Source of the DNA: Asaia bogorensis NBRC 16594
GTDB lineage: Bacteria > Pseudomonadota > Alphaproteobacteria > Acetobacterales > Acetobacteraceae
NCBI RefSeq assembly: GCF_001547995.1
Contig: NZ_AP014690.1
Location: 3,072,501-3,136,500, forward strand
Reading direction: 5' to 3'
DNA: 64,000 nt
In this document: positions 52,407 through 61,734 of the stretch, one piece after another
How positions within the stretch are numbered: the stretch's first letter is position 1
Layout: every line of letters begins with the position of its first letter
The notes under the pieces: model-generated
The model's database searches: none
Seen by the model: only the letters and a program-made list of their open reading frames with translations
What the model was told of the DNA's origin: nothing
Made by a program: the position numbers and the translations under genes

Positions 52407-54641
52407 CTAGAGAAACGAAATCGGGTCGATATCGATATCGATGCGCTCATGGCTCGTCAGTTTCACGCCATCGAGCCATGCCCGCAGGATGGGCTGAACC
52501 GCCACATTGCGTCGGGTACGCAGCAGGAGGCGACGCCGATGGCGACCCCGCAGAATAGCGAGAGGGGCCGGTGCAGGGCCAAGCACCTGGATACCGGCGC
52601 CTTCCGGGGCACGTGCGCCCAGAAGATTGGCAACCTTATCAGCGGCCTCGGCTGAATCCGCACTGACTATGACCGCAGCCAGACGCCCGTAGGGCGGCCA
52701 GAAACCGGGCTTTCGCTGCGCCGATTCCTGCTCCATGAACGCCAGATAATCGTTCGAGACGAGCGCCTTCATGACAGGATGATCCCCCAGATAGCTCTGA
52801 AGCAGAACCGTCCCGGGCTTTTCCGCACGGCCAGCGCGACCCGCCACCTGATGAAGAAGCTGGACCGTGCGCTCGGCGGCACGCAGGTCGCCACCGCCAA
52901 GACCGAGATCGGCATCAACCACACCCACAAGAGTGAGGTCAGGGAAATGCCAGCCCTTGGCAACAATCTGGGTACCGATCACAAGGTCGATCTCGCGATC
53001 GCTGATGCGCCTGACTGCGTCGGCCGTCGCTGAGGGCGAGCCCAGCGTATCGGAGGCCATGACCAGAATACGCGCATCGGGAAAATGCAGCCGCGCTTCC
53101 TCATGCACGCGCTCGATACCCGGCCCGACGGCCACGAGGCTGGATTCGGCAGCGCAGGACGGGCAGGTATCGGGCAAGGGCTCATGATGCCCGCAATGAT
53201 GGCAGGTCAGGATCTGCCGGGCCCGATGCTCGACCAGCCAGGCCGAGCAATTGGGGCACTCCATACGATGACCGCAGGCACGGCACAGGGTGAGGGGCGC
53301 ATAGCCACGACGGTTGAGGAACAGCATGGCCTGTTCCTCACGCGCAAAGGTCGCGCTGATGGCGTCTGTCAGGGCAGGCGACAGAAACTGGCCGCGCTCG
53401 GGCGGCGCCCGGCGCATATCGACAAGGCGCACATCGGGCAACGTGGCGTTGCCGTGGCGGCTATGCAGCACCACGTGCTGGTAGCGCCCGTGCTCCACAT
53501 TGGTGAGCGTCTCAAGGCTGGGCGTGGCAGAAACAAGAATGGCCGGCACATCTGACAGGCGCGCCCGGACAATGGCCATATCGCGCCCGTGATAGGTTAC
53601 ACCCTCTTCCTGCTTGAAGGCTGTCTCGTGTTCCTCATCCACCACGATCAGGCCGAGATCGGGGAAGGGCAGAAACAGGGCCGATCGTGCGCCCACCACA
53701 ACCGGGGCCTGACCTTTGACAATGGCATGCCATGTCTCGCGACGTTTCTTGCCGCCCAGTTCGGAATGCCAGAGCGCAGGCTGCACACCAAAGCGTCTGG
53801 CAAAGCGATCTGTCCACTGCGTGGAAAGCGCAATTTCGGGCAGCAGCACGAGACATTGCCGGTTGGCCGCAAGACAGGCGCCGATGGCCTCGAAATAGAC
53901 TTCGGTCTTGCCCGAGCCGGTCACCCCCTCAAGCAGGGTGACGCCAAAGCTGTGCCCCTGCACCGCACTGGCCAGTACATGCGCGGCCGCCTGCTGTTCA
54001 TCTGAAAGATGGGGAGGATGAAAAGCAGGGTCCGGCGTGGCAAATAGCGGTGCCGAAACCAGAGGGACCTCCTGCAGCAATCCAGCTGCCGCCAGCCCCC
54101 GCAGGACAGATGACGAGACGCCGGTCTTTTCCGTCAGGCTTGCGGTAGAGAGGGGAACCTCACTGACGGCCTCCAGCACCGACTGGCGCGCCTGCGTCAT
54201 GCGCAGCCCTGCCGGGTCGGCCTGCCCCCTGACCCAACCGAGTTGAACCTTTGTGGGCATGGTGTGACGGGCGCGAATGGCCATGGCAAGCACAAGGCCG
54301 GGCGGCGTCAGGGTATAAGCGGCCAGCCAGTCGATAAACCGCCTGAGATCACCCGGTATGGCAGGCATATCGAGGCGCCCCAGCACCGGCTTGAGGCGTG
54401 TGAGCGCAATGGGGCGTGCAGCGGCGGGTGCAAAATCAGCGGGAACGTCGCTTTGCGTGTCCCACACGCAGCCGGTCTCCTGACGTCGCCCGAGCGGCAC
54501 ACTGACCAGGTCACCCGGCGCAACTGTGCCTTCAGGCGCGAGATAATCAAAGGCTGTGGGAAAAGGCAGCGGCAGCAGAACGCTGATGCGCACAGCTCTC
54601 TCGCCATCTGCCTTCAGCTTCACTAAGCTCGGTTCTGTCAT
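52407..54641 (-). CDS. priA: Primosomal protein N' (replication restart helicase PriA)
   Basis: The 744-residue protein has the N-terminal 3'-DNA-binding domain, Walker A TLLEGVTGSGKTEVYFEAI, DEEHETAFKQEEGVTYHGRDMAIVRA (DEEH box), the zinc-binding cysteines CRACGHRMECPNCSAWLVEH and CHHCGHHEPLPDTCPSC, and the C-terminal GTQIVAKGWHFPDLTLVGVVDAD (helicase motifs). It reloads the replisome at stalled forks. ATG 54641 is preferred over the TTG at 54650. It is divergent from xerC. Confidence 0.96.
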   Translation of the reverse strand: MTEPSLVKLKADGERAVRISVLLPLPFPTAFDYLAPEGTVAPGDLVSVPLGRRQETGCVWDTQSDVPADFAPAAARPIALTRLKPVLGRLDMPAIPGDLRRFIDWLAAYTLTPPGLVLAMAIRARHTMPTKVQLGWVRGQADPAGLRMTQARQSVLEAVSEVPLSTASLTEKTGVSSSVLRGLAAAGLLQEVPLVSAPLFATPDPAFHPPHLSDEQQAAAHVLASAVQGHSFGVTLLEGVTGSGKTEVYFEAIGACLAANRQCLVLLPEIALSTQWTDRFARRFGVQPALWHSELGGKKRRETWHAIVKGQAPVVVGARSALFLPFPDLGLIVVDEEHETAFKQEEGVTYHGRDMAIVRARLSDVPAILVSATPSLETLTNVEHGRYQHVVLHSRHGNATLPDVRLVDMRRAPPERGQFLSPALTDAISATFAREEQAMLFLNRRGYAPLTLCRACGHRMECPNCSAWLVEHRARQILTCHHCGHHEPLPDTCPSCAAESSLVAVGPGIERVHEEARLHFPDARILVMASDTLGSPSATADAVRRISDREIDLVIGTQIVAKGWHFPDLTLVGVVDADLGLGGGDLRAAERTVQLLHQVAGRAGRAEKPGTVLLQSYLGDHPVMKALVSNDYLAFMEQESAQRKPGFWPPYGRLAAVIVSADSAEAADKVANLLGARAPEGAGIQVLGPAPAPLAILRGRHRRRLLLRTRRNVAVQPILRAWLDGVKLTSHERIDIDIDPISFL

Positions 54642-54697
54642 GCTGCCCAAGCGCCCCCTTCTGCCCTGCCCTCTTAGCCGAGACGAGGTCCGCCGTC

Positions 54698-55633
54698 ATG
54701 CTGATGCATGAATGTCTCGATTCATGGCTCGACTGGCTGACCCATGAAAAGCGGGCGCGCCCCAACACTGTTCTGGCCTATCGCAACGATGTCGCGACCG
54801 CCCTGGCATTTCTGGGCGAGCATCTGGGGCAGGAGCCCGATCTCTCCGCCTTTACGTCCTTGCGCACAAGCGATTTCAGGGCGTGGCTTGCCTATGACAC
54901 GAACCGAGCCGAAAGCGGTAAAGGCACGCCCGATGGTCGTGCCCGCTCGCGCGCCAGAAGGGTCTCGGCATTACGGTCATTCTATCACTATCTCCATATC
55001 AGGCACGGGGTCAGCGCCAGCGCCCTGCGCCAGCTCAAGGCACCAAAGACACGCAAGCGTCTGCCGCGCCCGCTCTCACGCGACATGGCACGCAGTGCGG
55101 CCTCCGATATTGCGGCCCTTGAGCAGCACCCGCTTTGCGCCGCGCGCGACGAAGCCCTGTTCACCCTGCTTTATGGCGCGGGCCTGCGTATTGGCGAAGC
55201 ATTGGCGCTCGATCTGCGTGACTGCGACCGTGCTGCGGAGTCCGGGTTGCGCGTTACCGGCAAGGGCGGGCGGGAGCGACTTGTGCCGCTTCTGCCAAAC
55301 GTCCTCAAGGCACTGACCCTATGGCGCAGCCAGCACCCCTGCCCGGCCCCGGAGGCGCCGCTCTTCGTGGGGTTACGCGGCAAGCGTCTGCAACCCGCCG
55401 TGGCGCGCCGTGTCATGCAGGTCTGGCGCGAGCAGAGCGGACTGGACAACAGCGCCACCCCTCATGCACTGCGTCACTCCTTCGCCACCCATCTGCTGGA
55501 GGGCGGTGCGGATCTGCGCGCCATCCAGGAACTCCTGGGTCATGCCAGCCTTTCTACGACGCAGGCCTATACGCTGGCCGATGAACGCCACCTCCTTGCC
55601 GTCTGGCAGGCCCATCCACGCGCAAGGAAATAA
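54698..55633 (+). CDS. xerC: Tyrosine recombinase XerC
   Basis: The 311-residue protein has the SAM-like N-terminal domain and the catalytic set Arg164 (GAGLRIGEAL), Lys189 region (TGKGGRER), His256-x-x-Arg259 (HALRHSFATHLLEGG), His282 (LGHASLSTTQAYT) and Tyr291. XerC with XerD resolves chromosome dimers at dif. No dif site is evident nearby. It is 5 bases upstream of the aspartyl-protease-like gene, and divergent from priA. Confidence 0.94.
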   Translation: MLMHECLDSWLDWLTHEKRARPNTVLAYRNDVATALAFLGEHLGQEPDLSAFTSLRTSDFRAWLAYDTNRAESGKGTPDGRARSRARRVSALRSFYHYLHIRHGVSASALRQLKAPKTRKRLPRPLSRDMARSAASDIAALEQHPLCAARDEALFTLLYGAGLRIGEALALDLRDCDRAAESGLRVTGKGGRERLVPLLPNVLKALTLWRSQHPCPAPEAPLFVGLRGKRLQPAVARRVMQVWREQSGLDNSATPHALRHSFATHLLEGGADLRAIQELLGHASLSTTQAYTLADERHLLAVWQAHPRARK

Positions 55634-55638
55634 CAAGA

Positions 55639-56565
55639 ATGATGCGCCCTGTTGCCTTTCTCCTCGCCATCATGCTGGCGGGCTCAGGCCTGTCTCGTGC
55701 CCATGCCGGCCCCTGTACGCCCGAACGTATTGCCGACATTCCGCTCCATAATGACGGGCTGTTCCTGAATGCCCCTGTCGTGCTTGATGGACGTCAGGCG
55801 CGATTCATTGTCGATACGGGTTCTGAAGGCAGCCTGATCACGCCAGAGGCCGCCTCGGCTCTCAAGCTCGCAGCCGATCCGGCGCATCTGACCGTCATAC
55901 AGGGGCCAAACGGGCGTGGTCAGCTCGCCCCCAACATGATGATACGTGCCCTGTCCATCGGGCTGCTTCCTCTGGGCTCGCGCTCGATACCACTCGGCGC
56001 CCTGCCGGAGCTTCCGGTCCTGACACCCCCGATTGCCGGTCTCATGGGCGTCGATCTGCTGCGCGGGATGGATGTCGAGTTCAACGTCCCGCAAAAACGC
56101 CTTACGCTATGGCGTTCACCCTCACGCGATGCACGCTGCCCCATCGCGCCTTCATGGCCTGCCGGTTACACAACCCTGCGGGCCAGGCGCGAAGGGGCCC
56201 GTCTGGCGCTGTCCTTCACACTGGACGGTCATGAGGGGCTTGCCTTGCTCGATAGCGGCGCACGCTCTCACATACTTTCGCGGCGCTTTGCTCACGGCAT
56301 GGGCATTAGTGACGATATCCTGCGCCGGGATCAGGGCGGCGTGACAAGCGGTGTGGATCTCAATGCACGCTGGTATCACTGGCATCATTTTCATGAACTG
56401 CATCTGCAGGAAGAAAAGCCCGGTACCGGCAATCCGGTGTGGAAAGACCCGGTACTGACAGTGTCCGACATGCGAGACAATGCCGACATGCTGCTGGGGG
56501 CCGACTGGTTTGCCCAGCATGATATCTGGATCTCGTTCAGCGCCGGACAGGTCTGGGTGCGTTAA
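55639..56565 (+). CDS. Exported protein with tandem aspartyl-protease-like domains
   Basis: The 308-residue protein has a signal peptide (MMRPVAFLLAIMLAGSGLSRAHA) and two retropepsin-like halves. The first has the active-site motif FIVDTGSEGSLI (Asp59) and ends in IAGLMGVDLLRGMDVEFNVPQKRLTLWR. The second has LALLDSGARSHIL (Asp205, DSG) and ends in MLLGADWFAQHDIWISFSAGQVWVR. Each half has both a D-[T/S]-G and the hydrophobic-Gly partner expected for this fold. The pairing suggests an intramolecular pseudo-dimer. The substrate is unknown. It follows xerC by 5 bases and may share its transcript. Confidence 0.75.
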   Translation: MMRPVAFLLAIMLAGSGLSRAHAGPCTPERIADIPLHNDGLFLNAPVVLDGRQARFIVDTGSEGSLITPEAASALKLAADPAHLTVIQGPNGRGQLAPNMMIRALSIGLLPLGSRSIPLGALPELPVLTPPIAGLMGVDLLRGMDVEFNVPQKRLTLWRSPSRDARCPIAPSWPAGYTTLRARREGARLALSFTLDGHEGLALLDSGARSHILSRRFAHGMGISDDILRRDQGGVTSGVDLNARWYHWHHFHELHLQEEKPGTGNPVWKDPVLTVSDMRDNADMLLGADWFAQHDIWISFSAGQVWVR

Positions 56566-56608
56566 CCCGCTGCACATCGCGACATATTGGAAGTCGGGGA
56601 GGGTTCCG

Positions 56609-56684
56609 TGGTGGAGCTGAGGGGAATCGAACCCCTGACCTCCTCATTGCGAACGAGGCGCTCTCCCATCTGAGCTACAGCCCC
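56609..56684 (-). tRNA. tRNA-Ala (anticodon CGC)
   Basis: On the minus strand the acceptor GGGGCTG/CAGCTCC has the G3-U70 pair that identifies alanine tRNAs; the anticodon loop TTCGCAA gives CGC. The T arm CAGGGGTTCGATTCCCCTC and an encoded CCA complete it. Confidence 0.95.
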
Positions 56685-56847
56685 ACGGAACGCGTCGGAA
56701 GCTACACGGTCCTGTCCCAAAGTCAAGATTCGCCTGCTTTATGGTCGCTCCCGCCACCGGCCAGAGCGCTTGCGCAGCTCACATGTTGTCTCATGGCCCT
56801 GCCAAACGCTAAGCTAGGCATTCCATCGTTTTTCAAAGAGACCGGAT

Positions 56848-57156
56848 TTGCTGATCATCACCGTTTACAACATCATCATGATGCTGATTCAGCTCTTCAC
56901 ATGGGCGCTGCTGCTATACTGCGTGATGAGCATGCTGGTGGGTTTCCGGATTCTCGATCCAGGCAACCGCTTCGTTTACAATGTCGTGATTTTTCTTGGG
57001 CGCATTGTCGAACCAGTGCTGAACCCCGTACGCTCGATCCTGCCGCAATTCGGAGCCCTTGATCTGAGCCCGCTCGCCGTCCTGCTGGGGCTCCAGTATC
57101 TTGTCGTGCCAGTGCTCAACCGACTGGTTTTTGCCTCACTGCATGGCAGTTTCTAA
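56848..57156 (+). CDS. YggT family membrane protein
   Basis: The 102-residue protein starts at a TTG (56848) with an upstream AAAGAG, or at an in-frame ATG at 56878. It has two hydrophobic segments (IIMMLIQLFTWALLLYCVMSMLVGF and LSPLAVLLGLQYLVVPVLNRLVF) flanking the family motif GRIVEPVLNPVRSILPQFGALDLSPL. YggT proteins are small inner-membrane proteins of unclear function, sometimes linked to osmotic or division roles. Confidence 0.85.
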   Translation: MLIITVYNIIMMLIQLFTWALLLYCVMSMLVGFRILDPGNRFVYNVVIFLGRIVEPVLNPVRSILPQFGALDLSPLAVLLGLQYLVVPVLNRLVFASLHGSF

Positions 57157-57295
57157 GGCGCATCGCCAGAGCGCCTCGCGATCGCTGGCCAAGCCGATGG
57201 GCGTATCAGTCACGACCGACCATCGTCGACTGACCAGCCTCCCCGAACCGGAAACTGGCCGGATATTCTGATCCGGCCAATATTGAGCGACAAAC

Positions 57296-58084
57296 CTAGT
57301 CGGCAACGTCACTGAGTTCGTGCCAGCCGAGCTTGGCCGACAGCAATGATGCCGTGTGGCGCACCTGAGGGGCCAGAGCCTTCATACGCAGAAGTGGCAT
57401 CTCGCCAGCCCCACCCGTCACACTGATCGACGCCACAATGCTGCCCGAAGCATCGCGCACCGGCGATGCGACGCAGTGGATACCAATCTCATCATCTTCC
57501 AGATCGAACACGCAATCGGTCGAGCGATAGAAGCGCATGCGATTGATCCAGCTCGACAGCCCGGCAGGCATATGACGATAACTGGTGCGATACAGACGCG
57601 CCCATTCTGTTTCCGACTCATCCAGGATCAGCGCGCGCCCCGTACCCGTGCGCGCAAGGGGGAGGTGCTGGCCTGTCCGGCTACGGACTTCAAGAGGCAT
57701 ACGCCCTTCCAGACGCATCAGATAGATCACGGCGCTGTCTGCACGAACGCCCAGATGGACCATGCGACCGGTTGTCTCATTGAGCGTATGGAGCAGAGGG
57801 GTGGCAAGCCCCAGCAGGGGCGTGGCGGCCTGTGCCTGCGTGGTGAGCGAGGTCAGTTTCTCACCCAGACCGTAACGCCCCATGGATTTCAGGCGTAACC
57901 AGCCCTGCTGTAACAGGGCTGCTGTCAGGCGCTGGGTTGTGCTGCGTGTGCAGCCAATTTCCAGCGCCAATTCGGAAAGCGTATCGACGCCAGCCTTGAC
58001 GGCCAGAATGATCGACAGGCCACGCCCCAATGTCTGGGTACCCTGGGGCCAGTCTTTATCCGAATATGCCACATGCCGCTCCAT
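57296..58084 (-). CDS. IclR family transcriptional regulator
   Basis: The 262-residue protein has an N-terminal winged helix-turn-helix (TQTLGRGLSIILAVKAGVDTLSELALEIGCTRSTTQRLTAALLQQGWLRL, in parts) and the IclR ligand domain with TGRMVHLGVRADSAVIYLMRLEG, LPLARTGTGRALILDE, GIHCVASPVRDASGSIVASISVTG. The target and ligand are unknown. The upstream region is AT-rich and contains a TTATTC/GAATAA inverted repeat at 58182-58199, a candidate operator. The downstream gene is unrelated. Confidence 0.9.
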   Translation of the reverse strand: MERHVAYSDKDWPQGTQTLGRGLSIILAVKAGVDTLSELALEIGCTRSTTQRLTAALLQQGWLRLKSMGRYGLGEKLTSLTTQAQAATPLLGLATPLLHTLNETTGRMVHLGVRADSAVIYLMRLEGRMPLEVRSRTGQHLPLARTGTGRALILDESETEWARLYRTSYRHMPAGLSSWINRMRFYRSTDCVFDLEDDEIGIHCVASPVRDASGSIVASISVTGGAGEMPLLRMKALAPQVRHTASLLSAKLGWHELSDVAD

Positions 58085-58267
58085 GTTCTTTGAACGGTGC
58101 CTTGGACTTTGAAAGGGCTTCTCGTTCGCTTTTGAGACTTTTTATTGCTCCGCAAGGGAGGCATAGAAGCATCTCATAGCGTTATTCACGGGCGAATAAA
58201 CACTTATCTTCGTTTTCTGGTCACATCTATGTAATCAAGACGAAGACAGTTCCGATTTTCTCTTAAA

Positions 58268-59053
58268 TCAATGTTTATAGGGAGGAAGCTTTATCTGGTA
58301 AAGTGTTAGCCAGTATTTTCCGGTGACGAATAATCTATCATTCTCGTGATCGTAGGCGATGCCATTGGGCACAGCATCCGGATCATCCAGACCAACTTCT
58401 TCTTCGAGATTCGTCAGATCGACCCATGACTTCACTTGACCCGTTTCGGGATCGATCCTCGCGATTTCCGGAGTCATCCATATATTCGCCCAGATTTCTC
58501 CATGAATATATTCGAGTTCATTCAGTCTGTTTACTGGAATACCATCGGCGGTTACACACAACTTCCTGATGACATGTAATGACACAGGGTCAAGATGCTT
58601 CAGACAAGGTGTTCCGTCTGAGAGAATCAGTGTCTTGTCATCATGGGTCAGGCCCCAGCCTTCCCCCGTATAATGGAATCGCCCCCGCAGCGTCAGTGAC
58701 GGGAAACTCCAGATGTAGCCACTCCCACTGCGCCATGTGACGCTGATCAGGCGATCCTGCCAGTCCACAATGCCCTCACCGAAATGCCCATCCGGCACAG
58801 TAGCCTGTGCGAGGGTCTTGCCTGTCTCCAGCGAGACCCGTCGTATGACCGATCGGCCTGAAAGGCCCGTGCTTTCGAACAGCGCACCATCTCGATAGAA
58901 CAATCCCTCGGTAAACGCCGAAGGGTCATGGGGAAAACGGGCGATAATCTGCGCTGGTTCGACAGGCGGACTGGCAAGGCCAGCAGGCGCGAACAGACAG
59001 GCTGTCATTGCCAGACCGGAAAACGAGGCAATACAGACAAGTAACAGGCGCAT
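58268..59053 (-). CDS. Glutaminyl-peptide cyclotransferase
   Basis: The 261-residue protein has an N-terminal signal (MRLLLVCIASFSGLAMTACLFAPAGLASP, with a possible lipobox M-T-A-C) and a five-bladed propeller with the plant/bacterial QC motifs AFTEGLFYRDGALFESTGLSG, FGEGIVDWQDRLISVTWRSG, GWGLTHDDKTLILSDGTPCLKHLDP, NELEYIHGEIWANIW and LDDPDAVPNGIAYDHENDRLFVTGKYW. It converts N-terminal glutamine to pyroglutamate on exported peptides. The ATG at 59053 gives the usual length. The 3' end and the region behind it are more AT-rich than the neighbourhood. Confidence 0.88.
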   Translation of the reverse strand: MRLLLVCIASFSGLAMTACLFAPAGLASPPVEPAQIIARFPHDPSAFTEGLFYRDGALFESTGLSGRSVIRRVSLETGKTLAQATVPDGHFGEGIVDWQDRLISVTWRSGSGYIWSFPSLTLRGRFHYTGEGWGLTHDDKTLILSDGTPCLKHLDPVSLHVIRKLCVTADGIPVNRLNELEYIHGEIWANIWMTPEIARIDPETGQVKSWVDLTNLEEEVGLDDPDAVPNGIAYDHENDRLFVTGKYWLTLYQIKLPPYKH

Positions 59054-59187
59054 GGGAGGGCTTTTCGCTGGCGGTTTCACCCGAACGCTATACGCCCGCC
59101 CCTCATTTTCCCACAATCACCCTCTCTCGATCCGGAACCGGGGCAGGAGGGGTCAACCCAGAGGGCGGAAGAACCGGTACGACGATC

Positions 59188-59859
59188 TCAGGACGGGCGA
59201 CCGTTGATCGCCATGAAGGCCTTGCCCACACGCCTTGCGACGTCATGGATCTGTTCCTCGCTGCAATCGACCGGCAGCTCGAAACGCTTGCGCTGGACAA
59301 GGCGTGTCTGACACAGCGCCATGAACTGCTCAGCGGCAAAAAGCGGGTCATCGGTGACGATGTCCCCCCGCTCGACCCAATGCCCGATCCAGTCCGTCAT
59401 GGTCTTGAGCGTGCGTCCGAAGCCGTGACGCCAGAATGTATCGGCCAGAACCGGAAAATGCGGCGCTTCGGACACGATGATACGATAGAGACGCAGCGGA
59501 CCAGGCTGCAGCAGAACGGTGATAAAGCGCTCGGCCAGCTTGGTGGCTGATTCCTCGCACGTCATGGCCGTCAGGTGACTCTGACAAATGGCGGGGGCGA
59601 GTTTACCCCGGCTCAGATCTTCGATGACAGCGCCAAACAGCGCTGCCTTGTTCTCGAAATGGTTGTAGAGGGTCCCTTTCGACACGCCGGCACGACAGGC
59701 GATCTGGGACATGGAAGCCCCTTCATAGCCGGATTCGAGAAAGATCGCCTCAGCCCCATCGAGAATCTGGCGGCGCTTGGCGTTGCAAGCCGCACTGTCC
59801 CGAGCGGGGTCTTCATTGTCGGGCGAGGCGATAGTGTCGTTCTTGTTCAACCGGTCCAT
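59188..59859 (-). CDS. TetR/AcrR family transcriptional regulator
   Basis: The 223-residue protein has a TetR helix-turn-helix (RRQILDGAEAIFLESGYEGASMSQIACRAGVSKGTLYNHFENKAALFGAVI in parts) and a TetR-type C-terminal domain with FWRHGFGRTLKTMTDWIGHWVERGDI. The ligand and target are unknown. ATG 59859 gives a normal N-terminus; the frame to 59985 has no homology. It is divergent from fbaA, a possible target. Confidence 0.85.
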   Translation of the reverse strand: MDRLNKNDTIASPDNEDPARDSAACNAKRRQILDGAEAIFLESGYEGASMSQIACRAGVSKGTLYNHFENKAALFGAVIEDLSRGKLAPAICQSHLTAMTCEESATKLAERFITVLLQPGPLRLYRIIVSEAPHFPVLADTFWRHGFGRTLKTMTDWIGHWVERGDIVTDDPLFAAEQFMALCQTRLVQRKRFELPVDCSEEQIHDVARRVGKAFMAINGRPS

Positions 59860-60101
59860 CCGTCTGACGCATTGGTCTGATGCCGGTGGGCAACGCGCAA
59901 AACTTGAGGGCGGCCCGATGGCAGACCCCCAGAACTGACCGAACGGGTCGATCAGCGCAAGCCAAAACTGCCCGATGCGCGCCAATCCTTCAGAACTGCA
60001 ACGAGAATGACTTCAATGTGTCCATGAAAGGTCTAGGCATTGCGCCTGCGGATCGCGATAAATTGGTTGAGACGACCCGTTTTCAGAGACATGAGATCCT
60101 T

Positions 60102-61211
60102 ATGACCCCTACAAACCCGAATGCGTCGCGCCCCAGCCGAGCCCTGCCCCCGGGAGTTGTCACAGGTGATGACTATCTCACCCTGATCGAGGCCTGCAAG
60201 CAGGGCGGATATGCTCTTCCTGCCGTCAATGTTGTAGGCACCGACAGTGTCAATGCCGTGCTCGAGGCCGCAGCGAAAAACAATTCCGATGTTATCGTTC
60301 AGTGCTCCAATGGCGGTGCACGTTTCTACGCCGGCGAGGGTCTGGCTGATCAGCACAGGGCCCGCGTGCTGGGCGCTGCCTCGATGGCCCGCCACGTCCA
60401 TCTTCTGGCCAAGGAATACGGCATCTGCGTGATCCTTCACACAGACCACGCCGATCGCAAGCTCATCCCCTGGGTGGAAGGTCTGCTCGATCTGAGTGAG
60501 GCTGAGGTTGCCGCCGGACGCCCGCCTCTTTTCTCCTCGCATATGATCGACCTCTCCGCCGAGCCGCTTGAGGACAACCTGGCCGAATGTGCGCGCCTTC
60601 TGCCCCGCATGGCCAAGCTCGGGATCAGCCTGGAAATCGAACTGGGTGTCACGGGTGGTGAAGAAGACGGTGTGGGCCATGATCTCGAAGATCATGAGGA
60701 CAATGCCCATCTCTATACGCAGCCCGAGGACGTCCTGACCGCCTGGAACCGTCTCTCGCCGCTCGGTCACGTCACGGTGGCGGCGTCCTTCGGCAATGTG
60801 CATGGTGTCTACAAGCCCGGCAACGTGCAGCTTCGGCCCGAGATCCTGCTCCATTCACAGGAGCACGTCGCTGAAAAAACCGGCCTTGGCCCCAAGCCGC
60901 TCGCCCTCGTCTTTCATGGCGGATCGGGTTCGGAAAAGGACAAGATCACCGCTGCCGTGTCCTATGGTGTGTTCAAGATGAACATCGACACCGATGTGCA
61001 GTTTGCGTTTGCCAATGGCATTGGCCAATATGTGCTCGATCACTCCAAGGCCTTCCTGCACCAGATCGACCCCGAGACCGACGCCCCCTACAAGAAGTTC
61101 TATGACCCGCGCAAATGGCTGCGCGTTGGTGAAAAGAGCATCGTCGACCGTCTGGAGGAGGCATTTGCCGATCTCGGGTCGAAAGGCAGATCCATCGCTA
61201 CCAGGGACTGA
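60102..61211 (+). CDS. fbaA: Class II fructose-bisphosphate aldolase
   Basis: The 369-residue protein has YALPAVNVVGTDSVNAVLEAAAKNNSDVIVQCSNGGARFYAG, the zinc ligands in HTDHADRK and EDHEDNAH, GVTGGEEDGV and the GNVHGVYKPGNVQLRPEILL with LVFHGGSGSEKDKI and GVFKMNIDTDVQFAF. These define class II aldolase (FbaA). It works in glycolysis or, in many acetic acid bacteria that lack phosphofructokinase, mainly in gluconeogenesis and the pentose cycle. ATG 60102 is chosen; the earlier frame has no homology. Confidence 0.95.
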   Translation: MTPTNPNASRPSRALPPGVVTGDDYLTLIEACKQGGYALPAVNVVGTDSVNAVLEAAAKNNSDVIVQCSNGGARFYAGEGLADQHRARVLGAASMARHVHLLAKEYGICVILHTDHADRKLIPWVEGLLDLSEAEVAAGRPPLFSSHMIDLSAEPLEDNLAECARLLPRMAKLGISLEIELGVTGGEEDGVGHDLEDHEDNAHLYTQPEDVLTAWNRLSPLGHVTVAASFGNVHGVYKPGNVQLRPEILLHSQEHVAEKTGLGPKPLALVFHGGSGSEKDKITAAVSYGVFKMNIDTDVQFAFANGIGQYVLDHSKAFLHQIDPETDAPYKKFYDPRKWLRVGEKSIVDRLEEAFADLGSKGRSIATRD

Positions 61212-61216
61212 AGGAC

Positions 61217-61528
61217 GTGACCTGCGAGATCGTCAGGGCGTTCAGCGTCGTGCCAAGCCAGACCGCGTTGTTCGAATCCACTTACGGGCCGGAAGGCCCG
61301 TGGGTACGGCTCTACCGCAATGTCCGCGACTATCTCGGCACGCGCCTCATTGCCGATCTCGACAAGCCAGGCGACTATATCGCTATTGATGAATGGACGT
61401 CGCACAGGGCCTATCTGGATTTCCAGAAAGACCATCCCGATGCCTTTGCAGCCCTCAATGAGGCCTGCTCGCCCCTGATTCAGGACTGGCATTTCATCGG
61501 GGCATTTCAGGTCGTGACAACGGCCTGA
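61217..61528 (+). CDS. Small antibiotic-biosynthesis-monooxygenase-like (dimeric alpha-beta barrel) protein
   Basis: The 103-residue protein starts at GTG 61217, 5 bases after the fbaA stop, and is probably co-translated. It has a ferredoxin-like alpha/beta pattern (EIVRAFSVVPSQTALFESTYG; GTRLIADLDKPGDYIAIDEWTSHRAYLDFQKDHPDAFAALNEACSPLI, in parts) resembling ABM-type barrels (small heme-degrading or quinol monooxygenase-like families). Whether it is catalytic is unknown. Confidence 0.65.
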   Translation: MTCEIVRAFSVVPSQTALFESTYGPEGPWVRLYRNVRDYLGTRLIADLDKPGDYIAIDEWTSHRAYLDFQKDHPDAFAALNEACSPLIQDWHFIGAFQVVTTA

Positions 61529-61734
61529 AGCCATCTCCCGACTTACAGGGCAGACAACCGCCCTGCGTCTTGTCGCTGCGACACGGCCTTGGCCGGGTCA
61601 AGTAACACTATGAAGAAAATCGGATGAATCGGACAGAAAGTCCTTGCATCCGGGGGGCATGACCTTTAATCGGGCGGCCTTGGCCCAAGGGGGCATGTTG
61701 CCCAACAGGCTGTCTACTGGTTTAGAGGTACGTG

